This document shows, one piece after another, positions 11,294 to 30,817 of a stretch of DNA of 64,000 nucleotides. The position numbers and the translations under genes are program-made. The stretch is taken from positions 95,886,942 through 95,950,941 of the forward strand of contig CM070874.1 of assembly GCA_036365515.1 (NCBI GenBank), read 5' to 3'. Under the pieces are notes generated by a model. It was not told where the DNA came from, did not search any database, and saw nothing but the letters and a program-made list of their open reading frames with translations. Each line of letters opens with the position of its first letter. Positions within the stretch are counted from its first letter, which is position 1. The DNA comes from Torymus aiolomorphi. Taxonomy: Eukaryota; Arthropoda; Insecta; Hymenoptera; Torymidae.

Positions 11294-11834
11294 GCGCGCA
11301 CGCACGCACACACTTTATACTTCAAAATAAAATCAATAAAGTATAGAATCTAATTTTGTTTTTAGAATATTAGTTTATTTTTTGAGTTGTTTTACTATTA
11401 TGTTTTATATTGTTTACTTTTTCAGCTCTCTTAAGACTGAAGAAAATCTTTTTGTTGTAACGACAATACCTTCAGACAGGCTTGTTATAGAAACAGATTG
11501 TCCATGGTGCGAAGTTAGACCAACACATGCCTCAGCCAAAGATATAGTAACACAATTTCCTTCAGTGAAAAAAGAAAAATGGCAGTCTGATAAATTGGTC
11601 AAGGGTCGGAATGAGCCTTGTAATATAGTGTAAGAAACTTAAAAATTCTATTTTCATTTTTCTTATGAAAATTGATTTTCTGATTTTTATATTTTCCTTG
11701 AAAAAAAAAAAACATTTTAATGTTTTAGTCAAATACTGGAAGTATTAGCAAGTGTCAGAGATGAAGAAGAAGAATACCTTTGTAATCAAATATACAAAAA
11801 CACTATGAAACTTTTTTTCCCATATGAATTGTAA
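10135..11834 (+). CDS. TATDN1: TatD-family deoxyribonuclease (TATDN1), 5' end unresolved
   Basis: Metal-dependent TIM-barrel nuclease of the TatD family, implicated in DNA repair and apoptotic DNA degradation. Exons: up to 10314, then 10417-10810, 11426-11629 and 11729-11834. Motifs in order: DIGANLTDP, STVGCHPTRC (metal-binding His), AIGEMGLDYDRLQ (Glu), MFLHCRNAAEDF (His), VVHSFDGN (His) and ETDCPWCEVRPTHA (Asp). The protein ends NTMKLFFPYEL. All expected metal-binding positions are present. The first intron is readable in frame; splicing at 10315-10416 restores TDERLFSTVGCHP. No in-frame ATG precedes DIGAN in the open frame. One option is ATG at 10026 with a mini-exon to 10035 joined to 10135, giving MPRDIGAN. 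Another is an unseen upstream exon joined before the readable VLVLDIGAN. Confidence 0.92.
11201..11313. repeat. (CA)n-(CG)n microsatellite in a TATDN1 intron
   Basis: A run of about 36 CA units passes directly into (CG)n at about 11279-11299 and then CGCA/CA units. It lies within the intron 10811-11425. Alternating purine-pyrimidine DNA of this kind can adopt Z-DNA. A similar CG/CA pair is at 14355-14404. Confidence 0.9.
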
Positions 11835-12673
11835 TCTGCATTTACACAATTCCAAAGCAGACCTCTGTACAATGAAAAGTGCATCTTACTGTATACAAAC
11901 AAATGTGCATTATACAAACTGAATTTACACTGAAAGTGATACAGAACATAAAGTATTGACTTCATAAAAGTGCTTTTGCAACTAGATGATTTATACATCA
12001 TCGCATGCGATAAGTCGTGCCGACGTGAATTGTAAACCTCAATATACTTGAAGGATCTCTTTCGATGTAATTTCCTAATATATTCTTGTTATTTCAGTTT
12101 TATTGTCATACATCGGTAATCAACACTATTATTATTATTAATATTATTTTTATTACTAGTAATAATACGTAATTTAACATCATTTTGTAATTTTTAATTT
12201 ACCTATCTTGTTAAGTTATTTATTAAGTTTTTACTTTCTATACACTAAAATAATTACACAATTTTTAAGATTTTTTTATACAAAAAGAATTATTTATTTT
12301 ACATTTCTTTTAATTGATTTATAAAGAAATACATCCATGATAATATAAAAAAAAAGTCGAAGAGAGTTTCTATCATACATTATTCCTGTAACAGTCATAC
12401 CAAGATGTCCAATTTGAAAAATGTCTTGCCATTTTGTATCTGTCATCATAAAATTAATAGTTCAGTAACTAAAATTTTTTCAGATACTATTGCAACATGT
12501 ATCAGATATACAAGATACATCTTTTTTTTAATATCACAGGTTCAATGGCCGTTGTAGTCATGACCGTCAAAAATATGCAACCAAAAACTCCTGTGTTCTA
12601 ACAAATTAATGCATAGATGTAAAGGAGTTCTGTTGCCATTGGAATTGTTAATTACGATATTCAAGTTTCCCTC
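11835..12673. other. Region between the convergent TATDN1 and TMEM214 genes
   Basis: The 3' ends of a plus-strand and a minus-strand gene face each other here. The sequence is AT-rich with no coding frame and presumably holds both 3' UTRs. No repeat was recognised. Confidence 0.5.
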
Positions 12674-23572
<10,899 letters not shown>

Positions 23573-25427
23573 TCTGGAGGGTTGTCGTTTGTCCGAAAAA
23601 GGCGAAAAACAAAGTCAACGTCGCGGCCTCGAGTCGGAAAAGGCGAAAATGTTGGAGCGCAAGTACTTATATACAGGTTATGAAGACGCTCTCTCACAGC
23701 TGAGTGCACTGGTGGCACATACAGTAGGTAGTTCACGGCTCGCGGCTAGCCCGAAGTTTACGTGGCGATCTCTCTTTCAGTTTCAAGTACAGCAGTAGGG
23801 ATTAACGCTGGCAACTTGGCGGGATTAATTTACTAGCGCGTGCACAGTGTTAAACTGTTAAGAGCAGATATACTGAGTCTGAAGCATCAGTCGTGCAATT
23901 AATAATAACTTGTTTATGTTAACAAAATACTTTTTTAATCAAAAAACGAAAGTTTTATGATAAAATAGTGAGAATTACAAACCCGTATGTTGAACAGGTG
24001 GTAGAGTGGAGATTTTTCAATTTTAACGTTGGCTCCACATCCTCGCGCGAAATATCGTAATATGAAATTTTGATTTTACATAATAATCTATCTAATTAGG
24101 TATAGCCCATTACGTAAGATCACCAATACAGAAGATCGATGATTCAGTTTAGGTAATATTTTTCATGTTAATAATTTGTAATAAAATTTACGTGCAATCG
24201 ATAAAAAAGAAATTATATACATTATATGTAAAAATGTCACTTATACATTCAATAGAATAATTATTTTAGCTAACTTTTCTTTCATTTTTTTTCAGTAATG
24301 ACTCTGATAACCTTCTAAGTTTGATTGAATTCTACAACTATCTCTCTAATTAATTTGATTAAAAATAACAATTATATTCTTTATTTTCTATATTTTTAGA
24401 ATCATCAACTATATATTAATAATATATCAATGAATGGATCATTCGATCACAAACGTTGACAGTTCTACTGTAGCGACATATGTTCATAACATGGTCTTAT
24501 ATATAGCACTGTGCCATTTTTTTATTTTAATAAATGGCACAAGTACTCAAAAAACAATTTACTGTACGGAAAATGATACAGTAACCACAAGTATTTCGAA
24601 TAGACTAGTTGTTAGATTTTTTAAATATCATAAACACTATTTTTATTCACGAGTTTGGAAATTAAATTTTAATAAGAAGAGTAAAATTAAAATAAAACGA
24701 GATGCAGAATATAAAGGTAATATATTTATTTTTGGCAAATGTTTATTATAGTTTACTAATTCTAGGCTAATTATGTTTATATTTTGAATGAAACTATGTC
24801 AGATTTATGAATGAGTTAGTGTGCTTATATTTTTCTTAGATTCATATCTCAAGATAAACTGTATATATAAATTGACACTATAAGTATTACTCCTCTGTTT
24901 ACAGTTTGAATTTTGAACGACAACTGACGAACGTCTATCATCGCGGATCTAATTATAAATCACGAATAAACTATTTTTTTTTAGTTTCTACTTTTTGTAT
25001 TAATGAAGTAATATTTTGAATTTCTCTTTATTCTATAAAAGAATATTTCCTTATTTAATTTATTTATATTTTTTACATAATTTATACATTTTCGGTGTTT
25101 TTGAAACAGAATGCAATGTCTGACAATCAGAAATTACACATAGATTTTATATTAAATCTGTTCTAATATTTGTCACTAAATGGTCACTACGGTCAACTGT
25201 TAATCTTCTGTTATAAATATTTTTGCTATAATTTTCCATTCTGATTTCTGGATTTTAATCATATTTTTCTTACATGTGTAATCATCTGCAGATTTCTGCA
25301 CTTGATTTTTCAAATTTCTCAACCAATTTTCATATTATCAAAAGGTAATGTGTACTTACCGACAAATTTTAGAATGTATATTTCTTTTGCAAATAATAAT
25401 AGAATTACTAACAAAAAAAATTAAGTA
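23573..25427. other. Upstream of TMEM214: promoter-proximal and intergenic
   Basis: The first 250 bp beyond the ATG (23573-23850) are GC-richer and likely hold the TMEM214 5' UTR and promoter. Further on the sequence is AT-rich. A 105-codon frame at 24434-24751 has a hydrophobic stretch (MVLYIALCHFFILING) and a possible donor at about 24716, but no partner exon or similarity is evident, so I do not call a gene. Confidence 0.4.
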
Positions 25428-25660
25428 TAGTATTTACATATACGGAGCGCCTGAAAGAGCTGTTTTTCCAAAAATTTACTCAGAATTTATTTAATTAAAT
25501 AAAAGCCGTAATGCCGATAAGTAGGGATCTGTAAACTTCGAATTTTGCCAGTTTTAAAAAGTGTTTATCTCATGGAAATGCTGATAGAATCGCACAAAAA
25601 AAAATCTGAGCATAGTATTTACATACACGGAGCGCCTGAAAGAGTTGCTTTTCCAAATAA
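25428..25660. repeat. Two direct copies of a ~45-bp motif, 185 bp apart
   Basis: The motif agtatttacatatacggagc with cgcctgaaagag and tttttccaaa at about 25430-25474 recurs at about 25613-25656 with a few changes. It could be a duplicated satellite-like unit or the direct terminal repeats of a small element; the inner sequence is non-coding. Confidence 0.6.
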
Positions 25661-25857
25661 ACGTTCGAATGTTTATTAATTAAATAATGAAATTGGGTTG
25701 ATTTTGAGGTTCACATCGCCTATTATTGAAGCACACGTACAATCTCTATAATTCAAAGAATGTGCGTCAGCTTCAATATAAGCAAAAATATGTAAATTGA
25801 GGTAGATATTTGAAAAATCAATAAATGTCGGTAAGCATGTACAGACTATACAAGGCA

Positions 25858-25980
25858 TCCCCGGTTTGATAAATAAACCAAATAAAACGGGTGCCGAAAC
25901 CTAATAACCTATGCGGTTTTTATATCCAAATCTACAAATTTTTATTAGTTTTTATAAGATCGGTTTATTTTAGTCGGGAT
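25858..25980. repeat. Short palindromic MITE, family D copy 2
   Basis: Ends ccccggtttgataaataaac and gatcggtttattttagtcggg. The internal gggtgccgaaacctaataac and ctatgcggtttttatatcc match family D copies at 13804 and 28849. This copy has the intact (empty) version of the site that is interrupted in copy 3. Confidence 0.7.
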
Positions 25981-26689
25981 AATTTTGTATGACGCTTTAG
26001 AGAATTGGAAGTTTAAATCTGAACGGAATTTGATTATCCTGCTTTTTAGGCACGACCGCTTCTTGGGAGAGCCTTATATTTTCACTTATAAGAGCGAAAA
26101 TTGTAAAACATCAAAAATCAATAATTGATTGTATAAAAACTGTTTTCCACCTGAAATGAGTCCATTCCCGAATGGAAATAATAATCGTACAACTATGTTA
26201 CAATCTAGTACATTATTGTAAATTATCGCACCACTTGGGCATATTCGGACATTTGTACGGGATCGTACCTAAACGTACCGAATCGTACGGAAATGTATGT
26301 CAGGGTATACTCGAAGGTACAGCCTCGTACAGAAACCTACAGAAACTTACATATGCTGAGAAAAATTATTTTTTGTCTCCAAAAATTTCTTGCCTAAGCG
26401 TACCGAAACGTACCCAAACGTACCAAAACATGCGGAAACGTACCTCAGCGTACAAAAACGTATGAAAATGTACGTTAATGTACGTGAATATACGGTGTTG
26501 TAAAGAAAATTATGAGAACTTGAAATATACTGGAAAATATTTGTCATTTCAAAAGTTTTTGTAGAATAAAAATTTTCGTAAAATATTACATTTTAAAATT
26601 CCGTATGTTTACGTATGTTATCGCATGTTTCTGTAAGGTCACGTATGTTCAATATTGAAAGTATGACGCCATCCATTTTTTATGTTAAG

Positions 26690-27118
26690 TACTAAAAGAC
26701 GATCTTTGGAGGCAAAAGTGAAAAGATCTTGGGTGTTTTTTAGCAACGTTTCGTTGGCTTAGTACGCCAACCTCATCAGGCCTTTATTCAAACACAGAAA
26801 TAAATTAACATATACAATTATTTTAAACTATATAAAGACAATTAAACAACGACGCATGAATACAAAAATCAAAATTACCAAAAATAATAAACGTATATAT
26901 CATACGTCGATCCGATGTTATTATCGACTGAAAACAATAACACATATGCTGTATTTATATACATCGGACGATGTTTACATAAAGAGTTATATGGTATCAA
27001 GTTCGTTAATAATGGGAAAATACATTGTGCTTAGTCTTTGGATATCTTCCTTTTTGTTAATACTATTTTTATTGTTTTTTATATAGATCATTTCGGAAAT
27101 CCGTCTTTTTTTGTAATA
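26690..27118 (-). mobile_element. 5'-truncated Penelope-like retroelement fragment
   Basis: Read on the minus strand, a frame at about 26987-27115 gives RRISEMIYIKNNKNSINK followed by EDIQRLSTMYFPII and a stop. This is the typical C-terminal tail of Penelope-like proteins, at the end of the GIY-YIG endonuclease. About 200 bp downstream is the hammerhead-like motif at 26747-26780, as in Penelope-like elements. Only the last ~40 codons and the 3' region are present, so the copy is dead on arrival. Its edges are estimated from where the 10-bp array stops and resumes. The family call rests on recalled sequence style. Confidence 0.65.
26747..26780 (-). ncRNA. Hammerhead-ribozyme-like core motif
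   Basis: On the minus strand: CTGATGAG, then the perfect 6-bp stem GTTGGC/GCCAAC closed by the loop GTACTAA, then GAAAC. These are the two conserved core boxes (CUGAUGA and GAAA) on either side of stem II of the hammerhead. Helix I and III partners are not obvious nearby. A GUC-containing partner (GCGTC) lies about 100 nt upstream on that strand and would give only about three base pairs. It may be a decayed or dimer-acting ribozyme. Such motifs are known in Penelope-like elements. Confidence 0.5.
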
Positions 27119-27480
27119 ATTAATGTCGGTACGTTTCGGTACGTTTCGGTACGTTTCGGTGGGTTTCGGTACAAAAATATTTGCATATTGATACATTCAT
27201 TTGGTACATACAAGTATGTTTCCGTTCATTTTCGTACGTACATGTATGTCACTGTACATCACCGTACGTTTTTGCAAGTTTACGTACGATTCGAGACGAT
27301 TTGGTACGTTTTGGTAGGTTTTCTTATAAAATGTCCGAATCTTAATCAAAACGTACCGAAACGTACCGAATCGTACGGAAAGGTGCAGAAACATAGCGAC
27401 ACGTAAAGGAACGTGCCGAAACATACGATAATTTACATTGTAGTACCGTTTATTTTTTCCATTCGGGATCTTACATTTTT

Positions 27481-27660
27481 TTTATATTTTGCAACACTTT
27501 CTTTGATATATTCATAATTCAAAACTTCTTTTACAGTTTTTTACACTTCTTCACATTTATTAACATTTTCTTACAGTTTTTAAATACTTATTAACATTTT
27601 TTTACAGTTTTTCAACACATTCTTGCAGTTTTTTATAATTTTCGTGTGATAAACATTTTT
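27481..27660. repeat. Further 10-bp phased array (fragment)
   Basis: Directly right of element copy 1, units such as ttacagtttt, ttacacttct, tcacatttat and taacattttc follow each other at 10-bp spacing from about 27531 to 27630. They resemble the array of the copy at 29702 more than that of its neighbour. No left or right terminus was recognised, so this is called a fragment. Confidence 0.5.
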
Positions 27661-28019
27661 GCGTAAAACAATTTCTAGTAAGTTAAACCTAAAAGAACCA
27701 TTACAATCAAAATAGTCGATTTTTGGCTATTATAGGTAACAAATAATTTTTCATGGATTTGTTTCAGTTTTTGTCAAAATATAATACATTAGTATTTGAG
27801 ATGTAACAGTTTTTTCAATGTCGAAGATATAAGGTTCTCCTGAATAGTAGCGATCGTATATGCCTCATATGTATAAAGAAAGTTTTCATATAGGCGCGAC
27901 CCCCCTACTTCAATATAATTTTAAGAGAAATTTTCAATAAGCACGAAGAGCTCCTGCATATCATTTCAATAATTTGCTTATTACTTATAAATCAGCATGT
28001 AAGTAAAGTAACTCGAAAT

Positions 28020-28565
28020 TTTTGTGTGATTGCGGGTCAAAAATCCGTTTTTTGTTTCGTAGATTCGTTTTTGTTTTATGTGAATTTTCGATTTTCGCAA
28101 AATTGATTTTTGCATTTCTTTTAATGATAGGATCGAGATATTTGAATCAGATCGATAGCATTCGAAAGAGCATTAAAATACCTATATTAAAAAAAATTAC
28201 ATTAGTTATTACGGTTCTTTTGATATTAACAAAACCGTGTTTTTTTTTTAAAGTTTATAACTCCCAAACTAAATGGTCAATTTAAAAAAAAAAAAAATCA
28301 TAAGAATGGAGAATATAAATAACAATAATCTGTAAAAATTTGAATCCATTCTGTCGACTAGTTTTTGAGAAAAAAATTGAAAAATGAAAAAAAATGAGAT
28401 TTGTATGTCCAACGATTACTGGAGTAAAACTGGCTTAATCGCTTTGAAATTTCTTGTAGTGGTAGATTTCGATTAGCTTTCGGCTGAGTTCTTTGGGCAA
28501 AATGATTGGTCCATAAATTTCAGAGATATGTCAGGTTAAAATTTTCTCAACAACTTTTTTTTCGA
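28020..28565 (+). repeat. Dispersed AT-rich repeat, copy 3 (body)
   Basis: Inverted match to copy 2 (17990-18530), including gcgggtcaaaaatccgt, ttaatgataggatcgagata, cattcgaaagagcattaaaa and tggtccataaatttcagaga. The shared terminal motif is found at 30320-30362, so copy 3 appears to have been opened by insertions between about 28570 and 30300. Confidence 0.65.
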
Positions 28566-28848
28566 ACTGTCATCTCTGGAGCTTTATAAATAAACATAAA
28601 ATTTATAGACTATTTTATCTATGACGGGTAGATATCACTGACAGATAGAAAGAATGACTTGACACAAAGTCTCCGGATTGACTGTTAATGAACGTGCATT
28701 TGAATAGCGTCCAATGCCGGCGGATTGATAGTTAAGAAATCGAGAAGTTGGCGTAAATACTTGAAAAAGTTCAACTTTTTTTAATTGTACTTTTTTGTCT
28801 GTCATGTACTTCTTCACATCGGAAAGAAGAAAACTTGTTCGAAATTCC

Positions 28849-29303
28849 CGGTTGAAAAGGTCTGATAAAACCAGATAAAAGGGGTGCAGAAACCTACCCG
28901 CGTAAAAAAAAAATTTGATTATCGATATATATATGGACAATATATTGGCTATATGTCTCTCCGGCTCCGGAGCGAAATATTGGCCATAGTATTCCTCATA
29001 TAATTGTTATACAAATTCTTACTTATATATAGCTCGAAGAATAAGAAATATGGGCCACATTATGAACGTTATATGGAAAATAGTATGGCCAACACATGGC
29101 TCGGGCGCCGGAGTGACATGTGGCCCACATATTGCCTATACACCGATGTATGGCCCATATGATGCCCACATATTGCTCATACTCTGAGCAATATGTTGGT
29201 CACTTAATCTTTTTTTTTTGCGCGGGTAATACCTTATGCAGTTTTTGCACTAGAATCTGCAAATTTGTATTAGTTTTCATCAAACCATTTCAACGGGGTT
29301 TGT
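28849..29303. repeat. Short palindromic MITE, family D copy 3, split by an insertion
   Basis: The left half (28849-28896: cccggttgaaaaggtctgat ... gcagaaaccta) and the right half (29227-29303: taataccttatgcag ... aaaccatttcaacgggg) together give a family D element. The 330-bp insert at 28897-29226 sits between them. Confidence 0.8.
28897..29226. mobile_element. TA-flanked MITE inserted into family D copy 3
   Basis: Terminal inverted repeats cccgcgtaaaaaaaa and ttttttttgcgcggg (one mismatch) are flanked on both sides by TA (28895-28896 and 29227-29228). Comparison with family D copies 1 and 2 (cctaataacc) shows the empty site with a single TA, so the TA is a true target duplication. TA duplication is the rule for Tc1/mariner-type elements. 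The 330-bp interior has no frame but many atattggcc/ggccatat-like words and two related blocks around 28961 and 29101 (ctccggagcgaaatattgg and cgccggagtgacatgtgg). Confidence 0.8.
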
Positions 29304-29701
29304 CAATTGAAAAACAATTTTTGATTATTTTTTAAAATATTTTTTATTTACAGAGAAAAAGAAATCAAAAAAAGATTTTATAAAATATACAGCGACTCTC
29401 AAATAAAATGTATATGAAAAAAAGTATAAACGTGAAATTTAGAGACAATTTTGTGTGTGGCATAGGCAATATGTATGTGCAATTTCATCAAGAAACTATG
29501 ATTTGAAGTAAAGGTTATTTAGTAATTTTGAAAGGTTTTGAAGTTAATATTATGATGAATTATTTTATTCATTTTTCATATATTAAATTATACCTATTAT
29601 TTTATTCATATTTTATACATAACTTAAAAATTAATACTTTTTAATCTTCATAAATGAATGTAATTAGAATTGTGTCAAAAACTGGTGCAATAATTTAAAA
29701 T
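29304..29701. other. AT-rich spacer within the repeat nest
   Basis: No frame or repeat terminus recognised. Confidence 0.4.
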
Positions 29702-30283
29702 TTTCCTGTATGGAAATAATAATTGTAATAAAATGTATGAAAATGTATAAAACTGTATAAAACGATTGGGCTTCGGAAATTTTTTTACGGTTTTATACAC
29801 TTTATTACATTTTCTTACATTTTTAACTGTTTTCTTACAAATATGACTAATTTTTCCAAATTAGTCTGCGAAAACAAATTGTAAAAAAACGTAAGGAAAG
29901 GTAAGAAAATATAAAAAAATATAAGAAAATGTAAGAAAATGTATAAAAATGTAAAATATTACATATTCTTACATTTATATACACTTTTATACTCTTTTAA
30001 GCCGTTTTGTATATTTTTATACGTTTTCTTACATTTCATTCAAATTTGTGCATATATGAGAACATTTTCTGGAAAAAACTTTTAATTTTTTTTTTAATTT
30101 TTATTACATTTATGTAGTAAAAATGTTTAAAAATGTATAAAAGTATATATATAACTGTATAAATCGTTTTGCATAAAATGTCCAAAAACCAGTGGTTTGA
30201 TACGGTTTTATACAGTTTGTTACAGTTTCGTACAATTTCTTACGGTTTTCTACATTTTCCTACATTTCTTTTTTTCATTCGGG
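29702..30283. repeat. Element with 10-bp phased TA repeats, copy 2
   Basis: Left end cctgtatggaaataataatt, right end tttttttcattcggg; both match the termini of copy 1 (cccgaatggaaataataatc / tttccattcggg). The interior keeps TA steps 10 bp apart: 29881-29950 reads as 10-mers with TA at positions 2-3 (gtaaggaaag, gtaagaaaat). The strip 30201-30270 reads as 10-mers starting tacag/tacgg/tacat. The repeat word differs from copy 1 (atgtaagaaa versus acgtaccgaa), but period, orientation changes and the shared motif ataaaatgtcc near the right array are conserved. Confidence 0.75.
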
Positions 30284-30302
30284 TTGGCATTAAAAATTAA
30301 TT

Positions 30303-30362
30303 AAAGGAATCAGTAAATTAAGTTTGAGGAAGCCTCGTGCCAACGAATTGGCAACGGTTTTT
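30303..30362 (+). repeat. Terminal motif of dispersed repeat copy 3
   Basis: aaaggaatcagtaaatt, then ttgaggaagc, then the near-palindrome gccaacgaattggc and aacggtttttt. It is the same end as at 3681-3722 and, inverted, at 17787-17835. Confidence 0.75.
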
Positions 30363-30670
30363 TTGAAGGTAAAATCGACAAAAAAGGATAAACATACATT
30401 AAAATATTATCTGTCATCTGCTCAAAAAAAAATTCCAGACACTTCGCAAATGAAATTAGTCTTGTTATATAAAAGCTATAAATAATGAAATTGGTTAACT
30501 GTGCCCTTAGCGTATACATAATACAAAAAATTTTGAAATAATTTATCAGCCATACCTTCCACATTTTCTAGCTAGTTATATGTCTAACTAAATTTTCCCA
30601 TAAAGTGAGGACTTAGAAGAGTGTACATGTGTGGCCGAATTAGATCTATGGACGCATTACCTCGAGTTAC

Positions 30671-30682
30671 ATTATATATAAA
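30671..30682 (+). promoter_or_regulatory. Possible TATA box of the serine protease gene
   Basis: The sequence ttatatataaaa lies about 145 bp before the first recognised exon acceptor at 30817. Position and composition suit a core promoter, but no initiator or signal-peptide exon was found between it and the exon. Confidence 0.25.
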
Positions 30683-30817
30683 AGTGTGTATATTACATTC
30701 TTTTCTTTACAACGAATTTTTTATTGTCTAGAAATTCAAGCTACGTGGAAAAGTCGAATTCAAAATCCTCGAAGTATTACAAGTATCAAAAAATAATTCT
30801 GGTTTTTAATGTTTCAG

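Larger units (their letters stand above)
26166..27470. repeat. Element with 10-bp phased TA repeats, copy 1 (interrupted)
   Basis: Terminal inverted repeats: cccgaatggaaataataat at the left (about 26167) and the reverse complement of tttccattcggg at the right (about 27457-27468). The interior is a degenerate array with a TA step every 10 bp. From 26401 twelve successive 10-mers begin TA (one TG), e.g. taccgaaacg. At 27241-27330 and 27351-27430 the same 10-bp phase continues. Blocks run in direct orientation at both outer parts (26260-26520, 27351-27430) and inverted in between (27121-27320). A Penelope-like fragment (26690-27118) splits the inner part. No protein is encoded by the array; the frames there are repeat artefacts. 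Confidence 0.75.

Noticed and set aside
24434..24751. 105-codon frame with a hydrophobic start
   Set aside because: No similarity, no partner exon, codon use like the surrounding AT-rich DNA; kept only as a remark.
26260..27430. CRISPR-like array suggested by regular short repeats
   Set aside because: The units are contiguous 10-mers without spacers, degenerate, and change orientation; the context is an intron-bearing eukaryotic genome. Frames here (such as those reading YRNVPKRTE) are artefacts of the repeat.
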